Shown here in pieces: positions 20,253-28,017 of a stretch of DNA of 31,402 nt. Made by a program: the position numbers and the translations under genes. Under the pieces are notes generated by a model. That model did not search any database and had not been told where the DNA came from. It saw only the letters and a program-made list of their open reading frames with translations. This DNA comes from a virus. Each line of letters begins with the position of its first letter. Position 1 is the stretch's first letter. Location: the IMG/VR virus record IMGVR_UViG_3300020020_000122, positions 1 through 31,402 of that record. One strand, written 5' to 3'.

Positions 20253-20297
20253 TACGCATATCGTAATTGACAGGTTTTTTTGTTGCGTGCGTATATA
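20253..20297 (+). promoter_or_regulatory. Predicted late promoter with family B-like site
   Basis: TTGACA (20267-20272) and TATATA (20292-20297) with a long 19-base, T-rich spacer. Immediately upstream lies TACGCATATCGTA (20253-20265), a partial family B palindrome. It would drive the packaging and head genes. Confidence 0.45.
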
Positions 20298-20581
20298 TCT
20301 TTACTGGTCGACCGACAGGGAGACCAGCAACCAACACCTCCACTCCTCCAGACAGCGTTCATAGGCCCTCATGGGCCTGAAGCCCATGAGGGCTCAGAAA
20401 GGGCGCTGTAGAAGGCAAAGGACAGTGTCTCATGGATAGACATATGGGAGAGTGATCTAGCGCGTGGCGGCCCTTTGCGCGTGTTCGGGATACGGTCCCG
20501 TCGATTTTCCATAATACTTGATTGACCGCTCACTTACGGGGAGCGTACGGTCTAGGCCTCCACGGTACGGGAGGCCGTACG
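20298..20581 (+). other. Structured leader of the packaging operon
   Basis: No gene is seen in this stretch. Inverted repeats: CTGGTC/GACCAG (20304-20327); a perfect 12-bp stem GCCCTCATGGGC (20365-20376) with GCCCATGAGGGC (20382-20393), enclosed by ACAGCG/CGCTGT (20352-20357, 20404-20409); and a hairpin at 20544-20581 that pairs the TerS ribosome site GGAGG (20570-20574) within GGCCTCC/GGAGGCC, with CGTAC/GTACG outside. It may hold a regulatory RNA or a packaging (pac/cos) site. Confidence 0.5.
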
Positions 20582-21019
20582 ATGGCCAAGGCCAAAGGCC
20601 TGACACTCAAGCAAAAGCGGTTTGCGGCAGAATACGCGCACCATGGCAATGGTGCGAAGGCTGCCAAGCTTGCAGGGTACAAGGGCAACGGGAATGCCTT
20701 AGGTGTCATGGCTCATGAGAACCTAAGGAAGCCTAACGTTGCGTCTGCAATTGATGGTGAACTGCGGCAGATTGAGCGGGATTTCTCGCCCGCTAGGGTG
20801 CGTCGGCGCCTCGATCAGATCAGCCACAACGCTGAACGCGATGGCCAGTACGGGCCCGCTGTCCGCTGTGAGGAGTTGATAGGCAAAGCGGCAGGCATGT
20901 GGATCGACCTGCAACTTTCAGGTGTATTGTCAGGCGAACACATCGCCGCTCTTATCGGGACCGCGCGCAAGCGACAGGCTGAGCCCGTCGACAATCGGGA
21001 CACAAGCGACGATGACTAG
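20582..21019 (+). CDS. terS: Terminase small subunit
   Basis: 145 residues of the Terminase_2/XtmA type: LTLKQKRFAAEYAHHGNGAKAAKLAGYKGNGNALGVMAHENLRKPNVASAI is the N-terminal DNA-binding helix-turn-helix that recognises the packaging site. The C-terminal part is helical and probably makes the oligomer. ATG at 20582 chosen for its GGAGG site; a frame from 20522 lacks one. Placed directly before the large subunit, as usual. The ribosome site is in a strong hairpin (see findings). Confidence 0.9.
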   Translation: MAKAKGLTLKQKRFAAEYAHHGNGAKAAKLAGYKGNGNALGVMAHENLRKPNVASAIDGELRQIERDFSPARVRRRLDQISHNAERDGQYGPAVRCEELIGKAAGMWIDLQLSGVLSGEHIAALIGTARKRQAEPVDNRDTSDDD

Positions 21020-21095
21020 GTCGCACCCCGTTTGCACCCTGCCAGTGCGACAGAATGCCGGTATTACTGGCTTATCTATGTGGCTACAAACCACG

Positions 21096-21108
21096 TACGC
21101 ATTGCGTA
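21096..21108. promoter_or_regulatory. Family B palindrome TACGCA-T-TGCGTA
   Basis: Perfect 13-bp palindrome 10 bases before the large terminase ATG, nearly the same as the 13210 site. It overlaps the TAGGG part of the ribosome site, so a bound protein could also affect transcription through it. Confidence 0.5.
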
Positions 21109-21118
21109 GGGCAATGCC

Positions 21119-22891
21119 ATGACCAAAGGAGGCAAGCGACACGCTGGGCTAGATCAACGCGCAACGCGCAACGCACGGGCGAGCGATGGCCCGGACGTAG
21201 GCGTAGCCAGACGCGCCGCTATCGAGCGGGTTGAACGTAGCAATCAAATCACTGCGAAGCCCCCCACCGGGTCGACCACCTCGACCCCGCAGTCGGAAAC
21301 GGACCACCCGCACCCGCCAAACGCATTCCACCACTCCCCCGAAAAAAATTCACAACAGCATATAGAAGAGCCTACTGAAAGCGTAGGCCCCACACGACAG
21401 GACGCCGTCCTCGGTCGTCGCACCATCCTGACAGGTGCTGCCGCAGCGGCTGCCGCCGCAGCGGTGTCCAAGCCAGGCGAAGCCGCTGCCAAGATTGGCC
21501 TCTGGACCACGATCGTTGAGACCTACCGCGACCGGCCGGTCGCCTTTGTCGAAGACCTGCTGCTCAAGAACTATCCCGGTTTCAAGATCGAGAAGTGGCA
21601 GAAGCGCTTCTTGAAGGCGGTGGCTCGTGGTGAGCGCCGTATCAGCGTTCGGGCCGGGCATGGTGTCGGTAAGTCGGCGGCCTGCGCCTGGGCGCTGATC
21701 TGGTTCATGTTCACGCGCTTCCCGCAGAAGAGCGTGCTGACGGCGCCGACCGAAAGCCAGCTCTTCGACGCGCTGTTCTCCGAAGTGAAGCGCTGGATCA
21801 ATGAGCTGCCCGACTTCATGCGCCAGCAGGTGGAAGTCACCAGCAACCGCGTCTTCCTCAAGGCCGCACCCGAAAGCTCATTCATGTCGGCGCGCACCAG
21901 CAGCGCCGAAAGGCCCGAGGCGCTTGCAGGCGTTCACAGTGATCATGTCTTGCTGGTCTGTGACGAGGCGTCAGCGATCCCCGAGCCCGTCTTTGAAGCC
22001 GCCTCGGGCTCGATGTCGTCATTCCAGGCGACCACCATCCTGATCAGCAACCCGACGCGCAACACCGGGCTGTTCTTCAAGACCCACCACGAATTGATGG
22101 CGAGCTGGTTCAGGCTGCACGTCAGTTGCGTCGGCTCACGCCTGGTCTCGCCTGACTTCATTCAGCAGACCCTGGAGACCTACGGCGAGAAGTCGAAGGC
22201 CTATCACGTCCGCGTGCTGGGTGAGTTCGCCCTGGCCGAAGACGACGTGCTGATCCCGGCTGAGCTGGTCGATGCCGCGATGGGGCGCGACGCTGTCCTC
22301 GATACCAGGGAGCCACTGGTTTATGGCGTGGACGTTGCCCGCTTCGGTGACGATCGCACCGTGCTGCTGAAGCGCCAAGGCAATGTCGTGGTCGAGTACA
22401 AGTCGTTTCACGGCTTCGATCTCATGCAGACCTGCGGCTGGGTGATGAATGAGGCGCGCAACGACACGCCCGCCGAGATCATGGTCGACAGCATCGGCCT
22501 CGGTGCTGGTGTGGCCGATCGACTGCGCGAGCAAGGCCTGAACATCCGCGACGTCAACGTGAGCGAGGTCAGTGCTTTGTCGCCTACGGCGTCAAAGCTG
22601 CGCGATGAGCTGTGGATGTCGGTCAAGGATTGGTTGGCCAAGCGCCAGTGTCGCCTACCCAAGAGCGAAGAGCTGAAGATGGACCTGGTCGGTCCGACCT
22701 ACAGCTTCCTGAGCAACGGCAAGCTCAAGGTCGAAGCCAAGGCCGACATGAAGCGCAGAGGTCTCAAGTCCCCCGACATCGCTGACGCGCTCTGCCTCAC
22801 CTTTGCCGGGGCTGCCGCCATGATCGGCGGCCGGGCGGCCTTCTGGGTCAAGGGCAAGCCACTCCAACGCAACATCAAGGGGATTGTGTGA
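21119..22891 (+). CDS. terL: Terminase large subunit with unusual N-terminal extension
   Basis: 590 residues. The ATPase has Walker A GHGVGKSA near 180-187 and Walker B LLVCDEAS at 278-285. The RNase H-like nuclease shows Asp405 (YGVDVARFGDD), Asp457 (MVDSIGLGAG) and SPDIADAL near 551-558. This motor cuts and pumps phage DNA into the prohead. The normal start of the family corresponds to about residue 130 (TIVETYRDRP); before it is a Ser/Thr/Pro/His-rich stretch and GRRTILTG followed by nine alanines. No better start with a ribosome site is seen, so the extension may be real. Adjacent to terS. Confidence 0.93.
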   Translation: MTKGGKRHAGLDQRATRNARASDGPDVGVARRAAIERVERSNQITAKPPTGSTTSTPQSETDHPHPPNAFHHSPEKNSQQHIEEPTESVGPTRQDAVLGRRTILTGAAAAAAAAAVSKPGEAAAKIGLWTTIVETYRDRPVAFVEDLLLKNYPGFKIEKWQKRFLKAVARGERRISVRAGHGVGKSAACAWALIWFMFTRFPQKSVLTAPTESQLFDALFSEVKRWINELPDFMRQQVEVTSNRVFLKAAPESSFMSARTSSAERPEALAGVHSDHVLLVCDEASAIPEPVFEAASGSMSSFQATTILISNPTRNTGLFFKTHHELMASWFRLHVSCVGSRLVSPDFIQQTLETYGEKSKAYHVRVLGEFALAEDDVLIPAELVDAAMGRDAVLDTREPLVYGVDVARFGDDRTVLLKRQGNVVVEYKSFHGFDLMQTCGWVMNEARNDTPAEIMVDSIGLGAGVADRLREQGLNIRDVNVSEVSALSPTASKLRDELWMSVKDWLAKRQCRLPKSEELKMDLVGPTYSFLSNGKLKVEAKADMKRRGLKSPDIADALCLTFAGAAAMIGGRAAFWVKGKPLQRNIKGIV

Positions 22892-23115
22892 TGACTATCA
22901 GCACGACGGCAGCCGACGCAGTGCGCAAGAACTTCAATCCCTCGGGCAACGAGGACGTCAGCGCGATCAAGCAGCGCACCGCCGAGTTGATCTCGATCAT
23001 GGAAGTGATCCGCGACCGCAACGACGGCGCGGCCGGGCGTGAGGCCGCTGTCGCCATCACCAACCTGCAGACCGCCTCGATGTGGTGCGTCCTGGCGGCG
23101 ACCAAGGGGTTGTGA
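22891..23115 (+). CDS. Acb2/Tad1-like hairpin protein, possible anti-CBASS sponge
   Basis: 74 residues: NFNPSGNEDVSAIKQRTAELISIME, then AGREAAVAITNLQTASMWCVLAATKGL. This matches the pattern of the Acb2/Tad1 hairpin family: an N-terminal NPSG-like turn, a long helix and a REAAVAITNLQTASMW helix with conserved Arg, Thr, Ala, Met and Trp. Family members bind cyclic di- and trinucleotides and block CBASS defence. The ATG overlaps the terL stop by one base, and such proteins are often found near head genes. The activity here is inference from sequence pattern and has not been shown. Confidence 0.65.
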   Translation: MTISTTAADAVRKNFNPSGNEDVSAIKQRTAELISIMEVIRDRNDGAAGREAAVAITNLQTASMWCVLAATKGL

Positions 23116-24575
23116 TGGCTGACGTCAGTCAATTTGCCAGCGTCAGCGAGGCCATGATCAGCGAGCTGCCGGTCGGCAGCGAGGCGAACGACAGCGACCA
23201 GCTTGAAGCCAACCAGGGCGGCACGACACGCTCACTCACGGTTGGCCAGATCAATGCCCGGCTGACCGGCTCGATGGCGACCGGCATCCCGGCGTGGTTG
23301 AACCAGCCGTCGAGCTTCAATCTCTACGCCGCGATGATGGACAAGACCGGCAACGGCGGCCTGCTGGTCTTCAACGACAGTCCGATCTTCTTCGGCAATC
23401 CCGAAGCGCCGACCCGAGCACCCGGCGACAGCGATACCTCGATTGCCACCACGGCGTTCGTGCAACAGGCCATTGGCACCGCCGCGACCGGCCCGGCGGG
23501 TGGTGATCTGGCGGGCAACTACCCCAACCCGATGATTAAGAGCGACGTGGCGCTGAGCGGTACGCCGACCGCGCCAACGGCCACGGGGTCCTCGCCCAAC
23601 GACATAATCGTTAACAAGCAATTCCTGAGCGACACGCTCAATCTGGTGCTGCCGAACTATGCGCCGATCAACAGCCCGACCCTCACGGGCGTGCCTAGGG
23701 CCCCGACGCCGCCCGGCGCAGGGCCGGGCGATCAGATCGCGACCCTGGGCTGGGTCAACATGCAAATCGGTTCGTTCAACTATGCCCCGCTTGCCGGTCC
23801 GATCTTCACGGGCGATCCCCGAGCGCCGACGCCTGCGACGTCGGACAACGACACCAGCATCGCCACGACGGCGATGGTGCAGGCCGCCATCGCGGCGGCC
23901 ATTGCCGCCTTGCCGTCTGCGAGCTTCCCCGTTGGCACGGTGGTCGATCTCGTGGGCTCGGTCCTGGCGCCAGCCGGTTGGGTGTGGGCGATCAACGGCA
24001 CCATCGGCAACGCCGCCTCGGGTGCCACGATCCGCGCCAACGCCGACTGCGCCAACCTGTTCGCTCACCTGTGGACCCTGGACGACACCGAGGCGCCGGT
24101 CTCAGGTGGCAGAGGGGCCAGCGCCGCTGCCGACTTCGCCGCCAACAAGACCATCGGCGGGCTCGACTACCGGGGCACAGTGCGCGCGACGTTCGACAGC
24201 CTGGGCGGCACCGCTGCTGGTCGTCTGACCAACCTGCATCCACGCAACGGCATGATCGCAGGCGCGCAGGACGTGCAACTCAACACGGCGCACCTTGCCT
24301 CGCACACCCACGGTCCGGGCAGTCTGTCGACGGCGGGACACGGGCACTCGGCGTCCGGCGCTGGTTCTGTTGGCAACAATCTGACCAACGGTACAGATCG
24401 TGCCGTTGGCACAGCAGACGGCACGAACGCGGGTCTCTTTCAGTCGGTTGCCGTCACCGTCAACGCCGCTGGCGCGCTCGCCGTCAATGGCGGCGCGACG
24501 GCGGCCACCGGCAGCGGGACCGCGCACAACAACACCCAATCGACACGCACCGTCACCACCATCATCAAGCTGTGA
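23115..24575 (+). CDS. Tail fibre / collar-like protein with repeats
   Basis: 486 residues. Four repeats of a form like GDPRAPTP..DNDTSIATTAMVQAAI lie at about 91-120, 148-175, 190-218 and 230-260, typical of phage tail-fibre repeats. A collar-like stretch follows (PVGTVVDLVGSVLAPAGWVW, 272-291). A His-rich segment (ASHTHGPGSLSTAGHGHS, about 394-411) recalls metal-binding HxH parts of fibre trimers, and the end is Ala/Gly/Asn/Thr-rich. It would bind the host surface. The ATG overlaps the upstream stop. It lies between terminase and portal, an unusual place. Confidence 0.85.
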   Translation: MADVSQFASVSEAMISELPVGSEANDSDQLEANQGGTTRSLTVGQINARLTGSMATGIPAWLNQPSSFNLYAAMMDKTGNGGLLVFNDSPIFFGNPEAPTRAPGDSDTSIATTAFVQQAIGTAATGPAGGDLAGNYPNPMIKSDVALSGTPTAPTATGSSPNDIIVNKQFLSDTLNLVLPNYAPINSPTLTGVPRAPTPPGAGPGDQIATLGWVNMQIGSFNYAPLAGPIFTGDPRAPTPATSDNDTSIATTAMVQAAIAAAIAALPSASFPVGTVVDLVGSVLAPAGWVWAINGTIGNAASGATIRANADCANLFAHLWTLDDTEAPVSGGRGASAAADFAANKTIGGLDYRGTVRATFDSLGGTAAGRLTNLHPRNGMIAGAQDVQLNTAHLASHTHGPGSLSTAGHGHSASGAGSVGNNLTNGTDRAVGTADGTNAGLFQSVAVTVNAAGALAVNGGATAATGSGTAHNNTQSTRTVTTIIKL

Positions 24576-24581
24576 GGAACC

Positions 24582-24845
24582 ATGCCGATCAGCACGACCA
24601 GCACCTTCACCTGTAACCGCGACGGCGTGACAGCCGAGGGCGTGGGCGCCGAGAACGCGATGAGCGTCAACCTACCAGAAGGATGGGGTCGCATGATGTG
24701 CGATGAAGCGCTACCGCCCGGTGGTGCGCCGCAGTTCAACGTCACCGCCTATCTCTGCCCGACGTGCGTCGCTGCGCTGCGCGAGTGGATGGCGACAGAG
24801 GGTGGCGCCGGTCTGCCCGGACCGCCGCCCGCGAGCCCGCCATGA
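24582..24845 (+). CDS. Small Cys-containing protein
   Basis: 87 residues: FTCNRDGVTAEG, MMCDEALPPGG and AYLCPTCVAALREWM give four cysteines with a C-x2-C pair; a zinc site is possible. The end is Gly/Pro-rich. Start follows GAGGAAC. It is in line with the fibre gene, with overlap to the next. Function unknown. Confidence 0.6.
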   Translation: MPISTTSTFTCNRDGVTAEGVGAENAMSVNLPEGWGRMMCDEALPPGGAPQFNVTAYLCPTCVAALREWMATEGGAGLPGPPPASPP

Positions 24846-25024
24846 CCGAGTGGACCAAATCATTCCCGTCCGCCGACGACTGGCTGATCGTGCGCAACGA
24901 CAATGTCCGACGCATCACCCAAGACGGCCGACGCCGCATCACCGAGCAGGGTGCGGTGCGCATCCTGGAGCGACGCAGAGTGAGCTGGACGACCGAACCG
25001 ACGCCACCCAACCCGTGGAGCTGA
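24842..25024 (+). CDS. Small protein with RIT repeats
   Basis: 60 residues: WTKSFPSADDWLIVRNDNV, then RRITQDGRRRITEQGAVRILERR, a short repeat of R-R-I-T-x-x-G, like the beta-turn repeats seen in many small phage virion-region proteins. The ATG overlaps the upstream stop. No function known. Confidence 0.55.
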   Translation: MTEWTKSFPSADDWLIVRNDNVRRITQDGRRRITEQGAVRILERRRVSWTTEPTPPNPWS

Positions 25025-25026
25025 CA

Positions 25027-25326
25027 ATGCCACTGAACAAGAACCACCAGACCAAGATCGACATGATGAACGCCTACGACATGGCCGATCGCAACACGCC
25101 GCGCGATCAGCTCGGGCGGGCGAGCTACGGCATGGGCGCGGGCGGACTGCCGCGCACACCGGCCCAGCAGGCGGCGGTCAAGAAGGCCGCCAAGGTGTCG
25201 GCGGCCAAGCGCGGTGAGCGCGCCATGCTGCGCTCACCGAAGGCGCCCACCCAGCCTGCCCCTGGCGTCTCGACGGGCTCCACCGTGCTGGTGAAGAAGC
25301 CGAAGACTGGTCTGCTCGGGCTCTAA
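25027..25326 (+). CDS. Basic hypothetical protein
   Basis: 99 residues, rich in Lys, Arg, Ala and Gly: NTPRDQLGRASYGMGAGGLP, then QAAVKKAAKVSAAKRGERAM and TVLVKKPKTGLLGL. Mostly disordered. Two bases after the previous stop. Conserved in position before portal in similar phages as far as I recall; role unknown. Confidence 0.6.
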   Translation: MPLNKNHQTKIDMMNAYDMADRNTPRDQLGRASYGMGAGGLPRTPAQQAAVKKAAKVSAAKRGERAMLRSPKAPTQPAPGVSTGSTVLVKKPKTGLLGL

Positions 25327-25341
25327 TTAGGGCCTAATTAG
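25323..25341. repeat. Tandem CTAATTAG around GGC
   Basis: Two identical 8-bp palindromes, CTAATTAG, at 25323-25330 and 25334-25341, between the stop of the 25027 gene (the TAA lies in the first copy) and the portal ribosome site. Confidence 0.5.
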
Positions 25342-25357
25342 GCGGAGGCCGCGTATC

Positions 25358-27739
25358 ATGGCCGACACACCAAACGCGTTAGTCGTCACTGGCCCACAGC
25401 TCAGGGAGATGCCTGCCGATCAGGGCGCTCCCGAGCCGATGGATGAAGCGCAATTCGGCGCCGCCGTGAAGGCGGCGATTGATGACGGCCAGGACTACAT
25501 CGACAGCTACATCGCGCGCAGCCGCGCGCAAGCGACGTCAATGTATCGCGGTGATCTGTTCGGCAATGAAGAGCCCGGTCGGTCGCAGTTCGTGATGACC
25601 GAAGTGCGCGACACCGTGCTGGCGCAGATGCCATCGCTGCTGCGCATCTTCACCAGCTCCAGCGAAGTCTGCACTTTCGAGCCGCGCACGGCGCAGAAAG
25701 TCGAGCAGGCCGAGCAGGCGACCGACTACGTCAACTACCTTTTCTACAATGACAACGACGGTTTCACGATCCTCTACAACGCTTTCAAGGACGCCCTGGT
25801 GCGCAAGTCGGGCGTTCTCAAGTGGCGGTGGGATGAAGACATCGAAATCGCTGAGTACAGCTATACCGATCTCAGCGACGCTCAGATGCAGCAACTGACG
25901 GTCGATCCCGACGTCGAGATTTTGGAAGACATCGCCAGCGAGATGCCCAATTGGCAACCGCCCGTCGACCCGGCGACGGGCCAGCCCGTGCCGATCCCGA
26001 CGCCGATGCTGCACGACGTTCGCATTCGTCGGCACAAGATGAAGAAGCGCGTGCTGGTCGAATGCCTGCCGGTCGAAGAGCTGCTTGTCAGCCGCACCGG
26101 CCGCGAATTGAAGACCTGCCCGATGGTCGGGCACCGCTCGCTGAAGACCTACAGCGATCTCGTGAAGATGGGCTACAGCCTCGATCAGATCAAAGACGTC
26201 TCGGGCATCGGTGACACGTTCCTCACCAACGTCGAAGCTCAGGCGCGCAACCCGGCGATCAACGCGTTCCAGCAGTCTCCCGACATCAATGACGAGAGTG
26301 CGACCAAGGTTGTCTACAACGAGGCCTTCATCCGCATCGACAAGGATGGCGACGGCATCGCTGAGCTGCGCCGCGTCTGCATGATCGGCCACACCGTGCT
26401 GGCCGATGAAGTGTGGGATGAAGTCCCGATGTCGGTGCTGTGCCCTGATCCCGAGCCGCACATGATCATCGGCAACAGTGTCGCTGATCAGACGATGGAT
26501 ATTCAGATTTTGATGTCGGCCATCGTGCGCAACACGCTCGACAGCCTGGCCCAGGCCATCCATCCGCGCACGGCGGTGGTCGAAGGCCAGGTGAACATGG
26601 ACGACGTCATGAACACCGAGACCGGCGCGATCGTCCGCATGCGGGCGCCTGGCATGGTGCAGGAATTGAACACGACGTTCGTCGGCCAGCAGGCGATGCC
26701 GATCATCGCCTGGATTGATCAGGTGAAGGCCAAGCGCACGGGCGTCGTGCCCGCGTCGGCCGGTCTTGATCCCGACGTGCTGCAGAGCACGACCAAGAGC
26801 GGTGTCGACGCCACCATCCAGGGCGCTCAGGAGCGCACCGAGATGATCGCCCGCCTGTTCGCTGAGACCGGCGTCAAGCCGATGATGAAGGGCATCCTGA
26901 AGCTGGTCTGCAAACACCAGGATCGTGCTCGCATGGTGCGGCTGCGTGGCAAGTGGGTCGAAGTCGATCCGCGCGTGTGGGATGCCGACATGGACGTGAT
27001 CACGCACGTCGCCCTGGGGCGCGGCACCGACGCCGATCGCCTGCAGGCTCTGGCGTTGATCGCGACCAAGCAGGAAGGCGCCATCGCTGGCATGGGTGGC
27101 GTGACCAACCCGCTGGCCGATCTCAGTAACTACCGCAACACGCTCGGCAAGATGACCGAGATCATGGGCTACAAGAACGTCGATCAGTTCTTCAAGCCGG
27201 TCGACATGCAGGCGATTGCCCAGCAGCAGGCGCAGAACCCGCCGCCGCCTGATCCCAACCTGCTGGTTGCCCAGGCGCAGCAGGCCAAGGTGCAAGCCGA
27301 GATCGAGCTGAACAAGGCGCAACACCAGCTCGCCATGCAGCGCCAGCAGATGGAAGAGCAGAAGGCGATTGCCGATCACCAATTGAAGATGCGCCAGGCC
27401 GAAGTGGATGCCGAGACGCAGCGCCAGCAGAACCTCCTTCAGGATCAGCGCGAGCGCGACAAGGCACGGCTCGACGCCATCATCAAGCTGCAGATCGCTG
27501 AATTGCAGTACGGCACGGCGGTGCGCACCAGCGAGACCGAGCTGGAGCTGGAGCGGGCTGGCCTCCTGGCCGACGTCGCCAAGCACCGTGAAGGCCTCGA
27601 TCGCGATGAGGAGGCGCACGTCCGTGATCTGGAGGCCGACATGGCCAAGCACCGCATGACGATCGAGCAGAAGCGTGAGGCCGCTGCCGAGGCTGCCAGG
27701 GCGAAGAAGGAGGCGGGCAATGGCAACGCAACTGAGTGA
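25358..27739 (+). CDS. Portal protein
   Basis: 793 residues, podovirus-type portal. The N-terminal part has the helical start (AVKAAIDDGQDYIDSYIARSRAQATSMYRGD) and GRSQFVMTEVRDTVLAQMPSLLRIFTSS, typical of this family, then a beta-rich wing and a KRTGVVPASAGLDPDVL region. The C-terminal 150 residues are a long coiled coil rich in Gln, Lys and Glu (HQLAMQRQQMEEQKAIADHQ), matching a portal barrel. It forms the dodecameric DNA gate and binds TerL and the adaptor. Ribosome site GGAGG before the ATG. A long antisense frame over the same bases is a codon-bias shadow. Confidence 0.92.
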   Translation: MADTPNALVVTGPQLREMPADQGAPEPMDEAQFGAAVKAAIDDGQDYIDSYIARSRAQATSMYRGDLFGNEEPGRSQFVMTEVRDTVLAQMPSLLRIFTSSSEVCTFEPRTAQKVEQAEQATDYVNYLFYNDNDGFTILYNAFKDALVRKSGVLKWRWDEDIEIAEYSYTDLSDAQMQQLTVDPDVEILEDIASEMPNWQPPVDPATGQPVPIPTPMLHDVRIRRHKMKKRVLVECLPVEELLVSRTGRELKTCPMVGHRSLKTYSDLVKMGYSLDQIKDVSGIGDTFLTNVEAQARNPAINAFQQSPDINDESATKVVYNEAFIRIDKDGDGIAELRRVCMIGHTVLADEVWDEVPMSVLCPDPEPHMIIGNSVADQTMDIQILMSAIVRNTLDSLAQAIHPRTAVVEGQVNMDDVMNTETGAIVRMRAPGMVQELNTTFVGQQAMPIIAWIDQVKAKRTGVVPASAGLDPDVLQSTTKSGVDATIQGAQERTEMIARLFAETGVKPMMKGILKLVCKHQDRARMVRLRGKWVEVDPRVWDADMDVITHVALGRGTDADRLQALALIATKQEGAIAGMGGVTNPLADLSNYRNTLGKMTEIMGYKNVDQFFKPVDMQAIAQQQAQNPPPPDPNLLVAQAQQAKVQAEIELNKAQHQLAMQRQQMEEQKAIADHQLKMRQAEVDAETQRQQNLLQDQRERDKARLDAIIKLQIAELQYGTAVRTSETELELERAGLLADVAKHREGLDRDEEAHVRDLEADMAKHRMTIEQKREAAAEAARAKKEAGNGNATE

Positions 27740-27995
27740 CGAGCAGCTAGAGCAGGTGCGTGAATTTTTCACCAGCGCCGCCGCCAGCATCCTATGGCAG
27801 CGCCTGGAAGCCGGGACCATGGCCGACTGGGTCCTGGCAGAGACATCGGAGGCCCGCGAAAAGTGCTGGCACGCGCTGCACGCGATCCTGCAGCTCCAGG
27901 CCACGCTGCGCGACGCCACCGCAATGAAGCATCTCGACGGGCGGGCCCAGGCCGCCCGTACGGCACCCGGCTACGGGACCCGTAGTCAGACCTAA
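27720..27995 (+). CDS. Hypothetical protein after portal
   Basis: 91 residues, helical: SDEQLEQVREFFTSAAASILWQRLEAGTM, then EAREKCWHALHAILQLQATLRD, ending in a Gly/Arg/Thr-rich tail. It overlaps the portal end by 20 bases and precedes the scaffold. Members of this place are often head-completion or unknown proteins. Confidence 0.65.
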   Translation: MATQLSDEQLEQVREFFTSAAASILWQRLEAGTMADWVLAETSEAREKCWHALHAILQLQATLRDATAMKHLDGRAQAARTAPGYGTRSQT

Positions 27996-28017
27996 AATTT
28001 TGGAGTAAATAGCAACC

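Noticed and set aside
21416-21480. True Tat signal peptide in the terminase
   Set aside because: The RR-polyalanine stretch lies about 100 residues inside the chain and before a cytoplasmic ATPase; export makes no sense. Kept only as an oddity.
23232-24068. 278-codon antisense frame over the tail-fibre gene
   Set aside because: Arg/Gly-rich shadow of the repeat codons.
25538-27919. 793-codon antisense open frame over the portal gene
   Set aside because: It mirrors the codon bias of the portal gene, has no ribosome site and gives a His/Leu/Arg-rich sequence without domains.
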